A DNA stretch of 64,000 nt from NCBI RefSeq assembly GCF_019645855.1, contig NZ_CP080999.1:1364001-1428000 (forward strand), given 5' to 3'. Both the position numbers and the translations under genes were made by a program. Below are positions 20,298 through 29,695 of the stretch, one piece after another. Every line of letters starts with the position of its first letter. The stretch's first letter is position 1. This DNA is from Mycobacterium malmoense. GTDB lineage: Bacteria; Actinomycetota; Actinomycetes; Mycobacteriales; Mycobacteriaceae. The notes beneath the pieces are model-generated. The model was not told the DNA's origin, did not search any database, and saw nothing but the letters and a program-made list of their open reading frames with translations.

Positions 20298-21197
20298 ATG
20301 CCCGGTGAGACAGCTAAATTCGGAGTGCTGGTGTGCGTCGACGGGTCGGCGCCGTCGGATGCCGCCGTAGCCTGGGGTGCGCGCGAGGCCATCATGCGCA
20401 AACTGCCGCTCACGCTGATCCACGCCGTTCCCCCGGTGGTCGTCGGGTGGCCGGTGGGCCAACTGTACGCGGACATGCCCGACTGGCAGAGGGACAGCGG
20501 ACGGCAGGTCATCGATCAGGCGCGTAAGACGCTCAACGCCGGCCTCGGCGATTCCGAGCCACCCGAAATACGCACCGAGATGGTTTATTCCAGCGTCGTG
20601 CCGGCGTTGATCGAGGCCTCCAAGGACGCGTGGATGGTCGTCGTCGGCAGCCAAGGTCTGGGCGCGTTGGGCCGTCTGCTGCTGGGCTCGGTCACGGCGG
20701 GACTGGTTCACTATGCCCACTGTCCGGTCGCGGTCATTCACTCCGACAAAAGTGCGGCCCCCGATCCCCACGCGCCCGTGCTCGTGGGCATCGACGGGTC
20801 GCCCGCCTCGGAGGCGGCGACCGCCCTGGCCTTTGACGAAGCCTCGCGCCGCGGAGTCCAGCTGCGCGCCCTGCACGTGTGGAGTGACGTGGGCGTGTTC
20901 CCGGTCCTCGGGATGGACTGGCGCGACCGCGAGAGCCAAGGGCAGGAGGTTCTCGCCGAACGCCTGGCCGGTTGGCAAAAGCGGTATCCGGATGTGCGCG
21001 TTGAGCGATTGCTCTTCTGCGACAAGCCTTCCCACTGGTTGCTCAAGGAGTCCGAGCGTGCCCAGCTCGTGGTGGTGGGCAGCCGCGGCCGCGGGGGCTT
21101 TCCGGGAATGCTGCTGGGTTCGGTCGGCTCCGCCGTGGCCCAGGCGGCACGTGTTCCGGTGATCGTCGTCCGCGATGGTCAGGAACCCGGCGGGTAG
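20298..21197 (+). CDS. Universal stress protein, tandem USP (Rv2623/Rv2005c type)
   Basis: This 299-residue protein has two intact USP domains. Domain 1 has VLVCVDGSAPSDAA and VVGSQGLGALGRLLLGSV. Domain 2 has VLVGIDGSPASEAAT and VVGSRGRGGFPGMLLGSV. Both carry full ATP-binding G-x2-G-x9-GS loops, as in Rv2623 (297 aa), which binds ATP and restrains growth. ATG 20298 follows a GAGGA element. It forms a likely operon with devS and the GNAT gene, and converges with the next USP gene across a 3-bp gap. Confidence 0.93.
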   Translation: MPGETAKFGVLVCVDGSAPSDAAVAWGAREAIMRKLPLTLIHAVPPVVVGWPVGQLYADMPDWQRDSGRQVIDQARKTLNAGLGDSEPPEIRTEMVYSSVVPALIEASKDAWMVVVGSQGLGALGRLLLGSVTAGLVHYAHCPVAVIHSDKSAAPDPHAPVLVGIDGSPASEAATALAFDEASRRGVQLRALHVWSDVGVFPVLGMDWRDRESQGQEVLAERLAGWQKRYPDVRVERLLFCDKPSHWLLKESERAQLVVVGSRGRGGFPGMLLGSVGSAVAQAARVPVIVVRDGQEPGG

Positions 21198-21200
21198 CCG

Positions 21201-22019
21201 TCAATCGCGCACGACGAGCACCGAACATCCGGTGTGGCCGGACAAGTGCGGACTGATCGGACCGACCATGCGGGCGACCTTGTCGGCGTCCTCGCGGCCC
21301 ACCACCGCGAGTTGAACGGCCTCCTGGGTATGCGCGAGGAAGTCGGCGGCCCCATGCCTGGCGGCGGCCGGCATGACGTGCACCTCGCGGTACCTCGATA
21401 CCCAGGGACCGAGCCGATGATCCAGCTGACGGTAGGGAATCTCACCAAAACCCCAGCGCCACACTCCCATCGCCAAAACCGGTGCGTCACGAAGCCGGGC
21501 TTCCCGGAAGCCGTGCTCGAGCACCGCGTCGTTGCCCGGCGATTCGTCGACGGCGACCGCGATCCACCCGGAGTCCGGCTCCCCGTCCTCGCGGCCGCTG
21601 CGAATGATCGCCACCGGGCAATGCGCCTTCTGAGCCACGGCGTCGGCGGTCGAGCCGAGGACCTTGCTGGCGATGCGCCCAATCCCCACCGAGCCCACGC
21701 AAATCATCGCCGCCCGTCGCGATTCGTCGATCAGGGCACGCTCCGGCGATCCGTGCACGATGTCGCATTCGACCTTGACCGGCTCGCCCGTGGCCTGCAG
21801 CGCCGCGTCGGCGGCGCGCAGCGACGCCTGGGCGTATTCGATCTCCAGGCTGTCGTCGCCCGCGCCGGCGTCCGCGTTCCGTTCGGGGATGGTGTGGATC
21901 AACCGCAACGGGATGTTGCGGTTGACGGCCTCGGTGACCGCCCATCTGGCCGCATTGATCGCCGCGTCCGAGCCGTCGATGCCGACGACGATCCGCTGTG
22001 ATGGCTGCGGATGGTTCAT
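21201..22019 (-). CDS. Universal stress protein (Rv2624c type)
   Basis: This 272-residue tandem USP protein has the same length as Rv2624c. Domain 1 has IVVGIDGSDAAINAARWAV and CVGSVGIGRIASKVLGST, an intact ATP loop. Domain 2 is degenerate (IAVAVDESPGNDAV, no glycine loop). It lies 134 bp downstream of the otsB1-type gene on the same strand and may be read from the divergent DosR box at 25.92 kb or from its own promoter. I find no convincing DosR box in the 134-bp gap. Confidence 0.92.
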   Translation of the reverse strand: MNHPQPSQRIVVGIDGSDAAINAARWAVTEAVNRNIPLRLIHTIPERNADAGAGDDSLEIEYAQASLRAADAALQATGEPVKVECDIVHGSPERALIDESRRAAMICVGSVGIGRIASKVLGSTADAVAQKAHCPVAIIRSGREDGEPDSGWIAVAVDESPGNDAVLEHGFREARLRDAPVLAMGVWRWGFGEIPYRQLDHRLGPWVSRYREVHVMPAAARHGAADFLAHTQEAVQLAVVGREDADKVARMVGPISPHLSGHTGCSVLVVRD

Positions 22020-22153
22020 CGCGTCCTCCCGATCCGATGGCCGGGCCGCGGGACGGCCCCGCGCCCACCACTTGGAACACTATTGGGCTCGGTGGCTGTC
22101 CAGCAGGGCCGTTCGACCCCCGTTTGCGGGCAATGGGTCACCAGCCGGGGTGT

Positions 22154-25100
22154 TCACGCGACCTCGATCGTGTGCCCCGGCAGCAGATGCTGCACGCGGC
22201 CACGGCATTCGACCGTGATCGGTCCGGCGTTTCCGGCCTCGGAGGTCAGCGCGCCCGCCCGTCCGCTGATCCGAAGGTGAAGGCGTTGGCCGCGATACAC
22301 CAACGGGAACTCGATCGGGCCGAGCACTTCCGGCCACTGCGGGCCGACGATCAACCGGTCGTCTCGCGTTTCCAGTCCGGTGAAACACCGCTGCAGCAGG
22401 TCGATGCTGCCGGCCATCGCGGCCAGGTGTATCCCTTCCGCCGTAGTGCCGCCCTGGATGTCGGCGATATCGGAATCCAGCACCTGTTGGAAGTACTCCA
22501 TGGCCTTGTGCCGGTTGGCACGGGCGAGGACCCATGCATGCACGACGGCGCTCAGCGTCGAGCCGTGCGAGGTGCGCGACAGGTAGTACTCAACCGTCTT
22601 CGGGATTTGTTCGGGCGCGAAGCGGTAACCGAGCCGGCCGAACAGGCCCAGCAGCTCCTCCGACGACAGCAGGTAGAAGAGCATCAACGCGTCGGCTTGC
22701 TTGGACGCCTTGTACTTGTTCACGCTGTCGTTTTCGGCTTCCAAAATGCGGTCGAGCCGCTGAATGTTTTCGTACCGCTGCCGATAGTGTTCCCAATCCA
22801 GCTCCGCCAGTTCGCAATAGCCCTCGAATTGACTGATCACGTCGTCGTGGAACGGGACGAACATGCGCCGCGTCACGTGATCCCACCGATCGAGCTCCTG
22901 GGCCATCAGGTCGACCTTCGCGACCAGGTCGAGCCGATCCCGCAGCGGCAGCAGGTCCAGCGCGTCCATCGCCCGCAAGATCACCCAGACCGCCATCACG
23001 TTGGTGTAGGCGTTGTTGTCGATCCCGTCGTATTCCTTGCCCGGATAGCCCGAATGGAACTCGTCGGGGCCGATGACCCCCCGGATGGTGTAACGCCCGC
23101 GACTGTTGTCGAATTTGGCCAGGCCCGCCCAGAAACGGGCGATCTCGACCAGCATCTCGGCGCCGTAGTCGACGAGCCACTGCCGATCACCGGTCACCTG
23201 GTAGTGCTGCCACGTGTTATAGGCAATGGCGAGGCCGACGTGATGCGCGCGCGCACTGGGATCCGGGTTCCAGCGGCCGGACTGCGGATTGAGATGCAAT
23301 TCCTGGCTGACCTCGCGGCCGTCGCTGCCCGATTGCCAGGGAAACATGGCGCCCAGATAGCCCGCCGTGCGGGCCGCGCGGCGGGCCTCGGGAAGCCGCC
23401 GATACCGGTAAAGCAGCAGCGACCGGGCCACGTTCGGCATGCGCACGCTCAGCACCGGGGAGACGAACAGTGCGTCCCAGAAGACGTGCCCGCGATAGGC
23501 CTCACCGTGCAGGCCCCGGGCCGGGACCCCGGCGTCGAGATCGGCGGTGTGCGGCGAAATGGTTTGCAGCAGATGGACCGAATGCAGGCGCAGGACCCGC
23601 AATGCCCTCGCGCTGTCGGCCAGGCCAACCTTGCATTGTTCCCACAGCAGGGCCCACGCCCGGGCATGCTGATGGTGGAGATCGGCATACCGGCCCGCCG
23701 CGTCGAGGTGTTTCTGCGCCGCGCTCGCCGGTTCCGATATGGCCGGGTCCCGGCCGGTGAATATGGTCGCGACCTTCTCGCACGTGATCGACTGCCCGGC
23801 GGAGAGCTCGACCCGGATGTCATGACCGCCCCGGCCGCCGTCCCGCACGACCGCGTAGTGTGCGTCGGCCCGGACGTCGTCGCACCACACGGTGCTGCGC
23901 GCGGCCACCGCGATCGCGACACGTGATTGCGACGTTTGGGTTCGCAATATCACCGAGTCGGGCGTGATTTCGTCGATCACCGACTCGGTGAGGTGGGTGC
24001 TCGACAGCGAACGATAACGCTCGACCATGGTGTTGCGGACGGTTCCGTCCAGCAGTGACCTGAACTCGACTGTGCCCGACCAATTCTCGGCACCGACCGT
24101 GGTCTGCATGGCAAGCAGGTGGGGCTGGCGCATGGACGCGAATCGTTGTTGGGTCACGGTGGTGATCTGGCCGGCGCCGTCCCGGAACCGCAGGCTGCGG
24201 GTCAATGTCGCGTGCCGCAGGTCGAATGTCTGTCGGTAGGAAAGCAACTCGGTGTCATCAACGTGAAACCACGGTCCACCGTTGACGCGGAAGGTCAGCG
24301 ACAGCCAGTTGGGGAGGTTGACGAGGCTTTCGTTCTCGATGGTCCGGTCCGCGATCCGATCGGACAGCTGGTTGTACACACCGGCGGCGTAGGTGCCCGG
24401 GTAATGCGACTCGGACGCCTCGGCTTCCGGGGCGCAACCACGGGTGGCGACGTAGCCGTTGCCGACGGTGCACAGCGCTTCGCGCAGCCGCTCGTCGTTC
24501 GGGTCGTAGGCGTCGTAGACGAGTTCCCACGGATCGCTCGACTGCGCCGCCTCCTCTTCCAGATCGGCCGCCAGGCGTCGGACGAATTCGCATACCGCGG
24601 AAGGATTCTCGAGGCTGAATAGCGAGGCGGACGGTCGGTCGCCATCCTCCGGGTGCCGCACCACTATTCCCACGCCGTCGAACTGGACCGCGTCGAAGGC
24701 GTCCTCGTCGGTGATGTCGTCGCCGACGTAGATCGGCAACATCGGGTCGGAGTCGGTGGCATTGTCGCTGCCCTCGATGTGTTCGAGGAGCCAATCGAGT
24801 GTCGTGCCCTTGTCCCACTCGATGTTTGGGCGAAGTTCGATGACCTTGCGACCGGTGGTGATCCGCAGGCCCTCAGCGCGCCCGACTTTACGGGTCGCGA
24901 CGATCACCCGGTCGACGTCACCGGGATCGGCATTGCGATAGTGCACGGCCACCGCAAAGCGTTTGTGCTCCACCAGTATTCCCGACACCTCGCTGAGCGT
25001 CTCCGTCAATCGTTCGGCCGCACGCGCCAGGGCGGCGATGACGCCCGCGGCGGTGGCGTTCTCGTGGTGGGTGCCGTCCGGTGCGATCGCTTCAAAGCCG

Positions 25101-25873
25101 TGGCTGCCCGCATACCACACCCCGTCGACCTTGACGCGTTCGCGGACGTCGCCCAGATCGCGGCCGCTGATCACCGCCACGGGGCACTGCGCGGCCAGCG
25201 CGCGCAGCGCTTCGGCGGCGCCGTCGACCAGGGTGGCCGACTCCGGATGCTCGACGATCTCGGATAGCGTGCCGTCGAAGTCGAGGAATACCGCCGGTCG
25301 CCGGCTGGTCACCAAGTCTTTCAACTGGCTGTAGACCTGCATCGCATCGGCGACGCTCGACATGGGGCCGCCACCGCTTTGCACCGAGATCTCGGCGAGA
25401 TCGGCGACGATGGTGTCGGCTCCGCAGGACAGCAGTTCGTCGGCGTTCCCGTCGCGCTCGAGACCGATGACGAGGCTGAAGCCGCCGTCCCTGCCGGCCC
25501 GCACACAGGCTTGGTCACGCGCGATGACAACGCAACGAACGGGGCGGACCCTCAGGCGGGTTGCCGTCTCGGTCAGCACCGCCGCGTCGGGCTTTCCGGC
25601 GGTCTGGGCTTCGCCGGCGACGACGCTGACGAGTTCGTCGATTCCCGCCGCGCGCAGCGTCTGCGCGCAGTCGCGGGTGGAGGAGTAGACGGCCGTGGCG
25701 ACTCCGACGTCTCGCAGCCGCCGCAGCAATGGAACGGTTGAGTCGCGGGCCTGGACGGCACCCGGCGCGGTCTCCGCGATCACGCTGTCGAGCCCGAGGA
25801 TCACCGCGTCGTGGTAGCGCCTGTCGACGGTGGCGGGCCATTCGGTCACCATGGTGACGATGCCACAGCGCAA
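22154..25873 (-). CDS. otsB1: OtsB1-type fusion: HAD remnant, trehalose-6-phosphate phosphatase, GH65
   Basis: This 1239-residue three-part protein is like Rv2006 (OtsB1, about 1327 aa). Residues about 15-150 are a HAD-like module whose nucleophile motif is lost (LGLDSVI instead of DxDG) and whose cap domain is missing. Residues about 190-430 form a trehalose-phosphatase domain with an intact catalytic motif (FLDFDGTLSE) and GDDITDEDAF. The rest (about 470-1239) is a glycoside hydrolase family 65 phosphorylase/hydrolase with the catalytic Glu in IGPDEFHSGY. The start is TTG at 25873, agreeing with the Rv2006 N-terminus (MRCGIV); ATG 25852 is an alternative. The likely role is trehalose metabolism in dormancy, although Rv2006 itself is reported as not the main TPP. 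Confidence 0.93.
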   Translation of the reverse strand: MRCGIVTMVTEWPATVDRRYHDAVILGLDSVIAETAPGAVQARDSTVPLLRRLRDVGVATAVYSSTRDCAQTLRAAGIDELVSVVAGEAQTAGKPDAAVLTETATRLRVRPVRCVVIARDQACVRAGRDGGFSLVIGLERDGNADELLSCGADTIVADLAEISVQSGGGPMSSVADAMQVYSQLKDLVTSRRPAVFLDFDGTLSEIVEHPESATLVDGAAEALRALAAQCPVAVISGRDLGDVRERVKVDGVWYAGSHGFEAIAPDGTHHENATAAGVIAALARAAERLTETLSEVSGILVEHKRFAVAVHYRNADPGDVDRVIVATRKVGRAEGLRITTGRKVIELRPNIEWDKGTTLDWLLEHIEGSDNATDSDPMLPIYVGDDITDEDAFDAVQFDGVGIVVRHPEDGDRPSASLFSLENPSAVCEFVRRLAADLEEEAAQSSDPWELVYDAYDPNDERLREALCTVGNGYVATRGCAPEAEASESHYPGTYAAGVYNQLSDRIADRTIENESLVNLPNWLSLTFRVNGGPWFHVDDTELLSYRQTFDLRHATLTRSLRFRDGAGQITTVTQQRFASMRQPHLLAMQTTVGAENWSGTVEFRSLLDGTVRNTMVERYRSLSSTHLTESVIDEITPDSVILRTQTSQSRVAIAVAARSTVWCDDVRADAHYAVVRDGGRGGHDIRVELSAGQSITCEKVATIFTGRDPAISEPASAAQKHLDAAGRYADLHHQHARAWALLWEQCKVGLADSARALRVLRLHSVHLLQTISPHTADLDAGVPARGLHGEAYRGHVFWDALFVSPVLSVRMPNVARSLLLYRYRRLPEARRAARTAGYLGAMFPWQSGSDGREVSQELHLNPQSGRWNPDPSARAHHVGLAIAYNTWQHYQVTGDRQWLVDYGAEMLVEIARFWAGLAKFDNSRGRYTIRGVIGPDEFHSGYPGKEYDGIDNNAYTNVMAVWVILRAMDALDLLPLRDRLDLVAKVDLMAQELDRWDHVTRRMFVPFHDDVISQFEGYCELAELDWEHYRQRYENIQRLDRILEAENDSVNKYKASKQADALMLFYLLSSEELLGLFGRLGYRFAPEQIPKTVEYYLSRTSHGSTLSAVVHAWVLARANRHKAMEYFQQVLDSDIADIQGGTTAEGIHLAAMAGSIDLLQRCFTGLETRDDRLIVGPQWPEVLGPIEFPLVYRGQRLHLRISGRAGALTSEAGNAGPITVECRGRVQHLLPGHTIEVA

Positions 25874-25920
25874 GCCCGGGTCAACCCCAACCGATGCGGC
25901 GAGGTCCCATGTCCATGTGG

Positions 25921-25940
25921 TTGGTGACTAAAGCCTCATG
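25921..25940. promoter_or_regulatory. DosR box between otsB1 and the Rv2005c-type gene
   Basis: TTGGTGACTAAAGCCTCATG matches 14 of 20 consensus positions, including GACTAAAG. It lies 51 bp upstream of the USP start (25991) and 48 bp upstream of the divergent otsB1 start, so it may serve both. Confidence 0.75.
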
Positions 25941-25990
25941 ATCGACGGCCGTTCGGGTAATAGCGTTTGCGGTAACCGAGGGAGAACACC

Positions 25991-26875
25991 ATGTCTACAC
26001 CCATGAACCGCCATGGCATCGTCGTCGGGATCGACGGATCGGCGGCCTCCAACGCCGCTGTCTGTTGGGCAGCTCGTGACGCGGCGATGCGGCATGTTCC
26101 GCTGACCGTGGTCCACATGGTGAGCGAGCCCGTGCCGATGTGGCCGGCAATGCCGCTGTCGACGGGAATCGCCTGGCAGGAAGAGGAAGGCCAGCGGCTC
26201 CTTGCCGAGGCGGTCAAGGTCGCCGAAGACGCCATGCCGACGGGCCGCAGGGTCGAGGTCAAGAGCGAGCTCAGTTGCGCGCCCCCGGTGCCGACGCTGG
26301 TCGACATGTCCGACGAGGCGGAGATGCTCGTCGTGGGCAGCAACGGGCGTGGAGCGGTGGAGAGGTTTTTGCTGGGCTCGGTGAGCTCGAGCGTGGTGCG
26401 CGGCGCGCACTGCCCGGTCGCGGTCATTCGCGACGAAGATCCGCTGATGCCCCACCCGCTGGAAGCTCCCGTGCTGGTGGGCATCGACGGCTCGCCCGCC
26501 TCGGAGCTCGCGACGGCCATCGCGTTCGACGAAGCGTCACGGCGTGGTGTCGAGCTGACGGCGTTGCACGCGTGGAGCGACGTCGAGGTCTTCGAACTGC
26601 CCGGGTTGGACTGGTCGGCGGTGAAGGCGGAAGCCGAGCTGGTTCTGGCCGAACGCCTGGCGGGCTGGCAGGAACGCTATCCCGACGTCACGGTGCACCG
26701 CGTCGTCGTGTGCGACCGGCCGGCTCGGCAGCTGATCGAAAAGTCGGAGTCCGCCCAGCTCGTCGTCGTGGGCAGCCATGGCCGCGGCGGTTTGAGCGGC
26801 ATGCTGCTGGGTTCGGTGAGCAACGCCATTGTGCACTCGGTCCGGATGCCCGTGATCGTGGCGCGGCCGGCGTAG
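25991..26875 (+). CDS. Universal stress protein, tandem USP (Rv2005c type)
   Basis: This 294-residue protein is close to Rv2005c (295 aa) throughout. Domain 1 has HGIVVGIDGSAASNAA and VVGSNGRGAVERFLLGSV, and domain 2 has VLVGIDGSPASELATA and VVGSHGRGGLSGMLLGSV, so both ATP loops are intact. ATG 25991 follows GAGGGAGAAC. The DosR box lies immediately upstream. The kinase gene at 26914 follows after 38 bp, matching the Rv2005c-Rv2004c pair. Confidence 0.95.
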   Translation: MSTPMNRHGIVVGIDGSAASNAAVCWAARDAAMRHVPLTVVHMVSEPVPMWPAMPLSTGIAWQEEEGQRLLAEAVKVAEDAMPTGRRVEVKSELSCAPPVPTLVDMSDEAEMLVVGSNGRGAVERFLLGSVSSSVVRGAHCPVAVIRDEDPLMPHPLEAPVLVGIDGSPASELATAIAFDEASRRGVELTALHAWSDVEVFELPGLDWSAVKAEAELVLAERLAGWQERYPDVTVHRVVVCDRPARQLIEKSESAQLVVVGSHGRGGLSGMLLGSVSNAIVHSVRMPVIVARPA

Positions 26876-26913
26876 CTTGCCGCATCCTGCCTCAGGACAC
26901 TGAGGCGGTGACC

Positions 26914-28416
26914 ATGACTCCAGAGCCCAATATCCCCTATGTCCCCTATGTCCCCTATGTCGAGGTGCACGAGACCCACACGGGTGTGGTTGTGCTCGCC
27001 GGCGACCGGGCATTCAAGGCGAAGAAGCCGATATTGACCGACTTTCTCGACTTCCGCACGGCGGAGCAGCGCGAGCGCGCGTGCCGCAAGGAAGTCGAGT
27101 TGAACAGCCGCCTGTCGCCCCAAAGCTATTTCGGCGTCGCGTATCTCAGCGACCCCGGCGGAGGGCCGGCCGAACCGATCGTCGTCATGCGGCGCTACCA
27201 CGACGACGACCGATTGGCGTCCATGGTGACCCGCGGCCGCGACGAGCCCGTTCGGGGCGTGCTGGACGCCATCGCGGCGGTGGTGGCCCGCTTTCACCGG
27301 CACGCGCGGCGGGGTCCGGTGATCGATGCCCAGGGCGAGGCCGGCGCGGTCGAGCGGCGCTGGCGCGAGAACCTGTCGGAGCTCGACCGCTACGCCGGCG
27401 CGCCGAGTCCGGCCGTCTCGATCGAGTCGCTGTCGCGAATCCGGCGCCTTGCCACCGAGTTCGTCTCGGGCCGTGAGCCCCTGTTCAAGCGCCGCGTCGA
27501 GGAAGGATTCATCGTCGACGGCCACGGCGATCTGCTCGCCGACGACATTTTCTGGGTGCGCGGCGAACCGGCGCTGCTCGACTGCCTGGAGTTCGACGAC
27601 GAGCTTCGCTACGTCGATTGCGTGGATGACGCCGCCTTCCTCGCGATGGATCTGGAATTCCTGGGCCGCAAGGACCTTGGCGACTACTTCCTCGAACGCT
27701 ACGCCCTGCATTCGGCGGATTCGGCACCGTCGTCGTTGCGGGACTTCTACACCGCCTACCGCGCCGTCGTAAGGGCGAAGGTCGATTGCGTGCGACTGTC
27801 GCAGGGCAAATCGGCGGCCGCCCAAGACGCCGCCCGGCACCTGGCCATCGCGGTCGAGCACCTTCAGAACGGTGGTGTTCGGCTGGCGCTCGTGGGCGGA
27901 AATCCGGGCACCGGCAAGTCCACCCTCGCGCGTACGCTCGCGGAAAAGACGGGGGCGCAGGTCATCTCGACCGATGACGTCCGCCGGGAACTGCGGGAAT
28001 CGGGTGTCATCAGCGGAGCGCCGGGCGTGCTGGATCAGGGACTGTACAGCCGCGACAACGTCGTGACGGTCTATGAGGCTGCCCTGCGCCGGGCACGCCC
28101 GCTGCTGCGTGACGGGAAATCGGTGATCCTCGACGGCACCTGGCGGGACCCGCACATGCGCGCTCACGCGCAGCGCCTCGCGTCCGAAACGCATTCGGCG
28201 ATCGTCGAACTGATGTGCTCGGCGACGGACGACGCGGCGGCCGGCCGCATCAAGACCAGGCGCCCGGGCAACTCGGAGGTGACCCCGGAGATCGCCGCGG
28301 CGCTGGCCGCCCAGCGGGCGGGCTGGAACACCGCGCACCGGATCGACACCTCTCAACCGCCCGAGCGGTCGGCGACCGAGGCCCACGATGCCTGGCGGCG
28401 AGCGGTCACCGAGTGA
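26914..28416 (+). CDS. Aminoglycoside-phosphotransferase-like / AAA kinase fusion (Rv2004c type)
   Basis: This 500-residue protein is orthologous to Rv2004c (498 aa). The N-terminal part (about 15-310) is a phosphotransferase-like fold with FIVDGHGDLLADDIF and LLDCLEFDDELRYVD. The C-terminal part (about 322-500) is a P-loop kinase with Walker A at G328-T337 (GGNPGTGKST) and an STDDVRREL motif. The substrate is unknown. The N-terminus contains a Pro-Tyr-Val triplet repeated three times from a 9-bp tandem repeat (26934-26960). GTG 26908 is an alternative start. It is DosR-linked through the USP gene before it. Confidence 0.94.
   Translation: MTPEPNIPYVPYVPYVEVHETHTGVVVLAGDRAFKAKKPILTDFLDFRTAEQRERACRKEVELNSRLSPQSYFGVAYLSDPGGGPAEPIVVMRRYHDDDRLASMVTRGRDEPVRGVLDAIAAVVARFHRHARRGPVIDAQGEAGAVERRWRENLSELDRYAGAPSPAVSIESLSRIRRLATEFVSGREPLFKRRVEEGFIVDGHGDLLADDIFWVRGEPALLDCLEFDDELRYVDCVDDAAFLAMDLEFLGRKDLGDYFLERYALHSADSAPSSLRDFYTAYRAVVRAKVDCVRLSQGKSAAAQDAARHLAIAVEHLQNGGVRLALVGGNPGTGKSTLARTLAEKTGAQVISTDDVRRELRESGVISGAPGVLDQGLYSRDNVVTVYEAALRRARPLLRDGKSVILDGTWRDPHMRAHAQRLASETHSAIVELMCSATDDAAAGRIKTRRPGNSEVTPEIAAALAAQRAGWNTAHRIDTSQPPERSATEAHDAWRRAVTE
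26934..26960. repeat. 9-bp tandem repeat, three copies (in frame)
   Basis: CCCCTATGT is repeated three times without mismatch within the first codons of the Rv2004c-type gene and encodes PYV three times. Copy number could change without a frameshift. Confidence 0.9.
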
Positions 28417-28492
28417 AAAGGTCTCGGGTCGATCGGATCCCGCGGCGACGCTAAGCCGCCGCATCCCCGGCCAAGTCCAAATGCCCCGGCCG

Positions 28493-28512
28493 TTGGGGAC
28501 CAACGACTCTGG
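28493..28512. promoter_or_regulatory. DosR-like box upstream of the ketosynthase operon
   Basis: TTGGGGACCAACGACTCTGG has an intact left half (TTGGGGAC) and a partial right half. It ends 79 bp upstream of the ketosynthase start at 28592 and 76 bp after the previous gene's stop. Confidence 0.65.
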
Positions 28513-28591
28513 CGACAGTGACGTGGCGTTCCTAATGTCGAGGCCACCGCGTCGAACCCACCGCGCGGCGTCTGGAAAGGAGCTATCGCCG

Positions 28592-29695
28592 ATGACTCGG
28601 CACTGGCTGGTGATGGAGACCGCCGGAGAAGGCGTCCCGGCGCCGTTCGTGGCGCGGTTGGCCGGCGCCGGTCGGCATCTGCCGGAAACCCGCCTGACCA
28701 CAGACGAATTGATGGCCTCCACCCGCCACCGCACCCACATCGACCTGGAACGGCTTACCGGGATCCGCGAGCGCCGCGTCTCGGTCGGCGACGAGGATTC
28801 CTACAGCCTTGCCACCACGGCGGCGCTGAACTGTCTCGCCACCGCGCAACGGGACCCGGCGTCCCTTGACGTGGTAATCAGTTGCAGCATCACGAAATTC
28901 CGCGGCGGCCTCACCCAATGGCTCGAGCCGACGATGAGCCGTGCGGTGGCCCGCGGGATCGGGGCGCCGCGGGCGATGACCTTCGACGTGTCCAACGCCT
29001 GCGCCGGGATGCTCACCGGTGTCACGATTTTGAACAACTGGATCCGGCAGGGCATCGTCGAGCGCGGACTGGTCGTCAGCGGTGAGTACATCTCGCAGCT
29101 GGGCCTCAACGCGGCCCGCCACATCCGCAACATCATGAGCAAAGAGCTCGCCTGCCTGACCCTCGGCGACGCCGGCGCCGCGCTCCTGCTCGAGCGGGCT
29201 CCCGCGGGCTCCGCGGGGATCGCCCTCGCCGGGTTCACCGCGGTCGCCGACTACAGCCGCCTTTGCCTGGCGTATCCACGCGGCCACGATCCCGGCGCGC
29301 GGATGTTCACCAATTCCCGCGCGATCCAGAAGGCGGCCATCGCCGACACCCCCCTGCTGTTGAGCGAAGTGCTTGAGGCCGTTGGCATTTCCGTGCACGA
29401 CATCGACCACGTGATCACCCACCAGACGTCGGCACGTGCTATCCGCAAGGGAATGGCCCGCATGTCGGAGTCGTTCGGGGAGGGCCCCCGCCACGATGCC
29501 GTGATCACCGTCGACCGGTACGGCAACACTGCGTCGACGACGCACACGGTGGCCCTGGTCGAGGAACTCGAGGCCGGACACATCGAGCCCGGGGAAAGGG
29601 TCGCGCTGCTCGCGTTGGCGTCGGGACTGGAGATCGGGGTGGTCTTACTGACCCTGGACGAGGACTTGGTGAGCCGCTATGGGCACGGTCATTGA
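28592..29695 (+). CDS. 3-oxoacyl-ACP synthase III (KAS III) family protein, catalytic partner
   Basis: This 367-residue thiolase-fold protein of the FabH/KAS III type keeps the full Cys-His-Asn triad: C137 in SNACAGM, H277 in THQTSARA and N312 in YGNTAST. It should condense an acyl-CoA or acyl-ACP starter with a second unit. It is not M. tuberculosis FabH and I know of no DosR-regulon counterpart in that species. ATG 28592 has AAAGGAG upstream. Its last 17 bp overlap the next gene, a degenerate homologue, which suggests a coupled pair. A DosR-like box lies upstream. Confidence 0.9.
   Translation: MTRHWLVMETAGEGVPAPFVARLAGAGRHLPETRLTTDELMASTRHRTHIDLERLTGIRERRVSVGDEDSYSLATTAALNCLATAQRDPASLDVVISCSITKFRGGLTQWLEPTMSRAVARGIGAPRAMTFDVSNACAGMLTGVTILNNWIRQGIVERGLVVSGEYISQLGLNAARHIRNIMSKELACLTLGDAGAALLLERAPAGSAGIALAGFTAVADYSRLCLAYPRGHDPGARMFTNSRAIQKAAIADTPLLLSEVLEAVGISVHDIDHVITHQTSARAIRKGMARMSESFGEGPRHDAVITVDRYGNTASTTHTVALVEELEAGHIEPGERVALLALASGLEIGVVLLTLDEDLVSRYGHGH

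Noticed and set aside
21998..23926. 642-codon open frame antisense to otsB1
   Set aside because: It is a shadow of the GH65 coding region with no recognisable motif.
26140..26913. Upstream extension of the Rv2004c-type protein
   Set aside because: It is out of frame inside the USP gene, Arg/Gly-rich, and not present in Rv2004c.
26934..26960. CRISPR-like short repeats
   Set aside because: They are contiguous 9-bp units in a coding sequence with no spacers.
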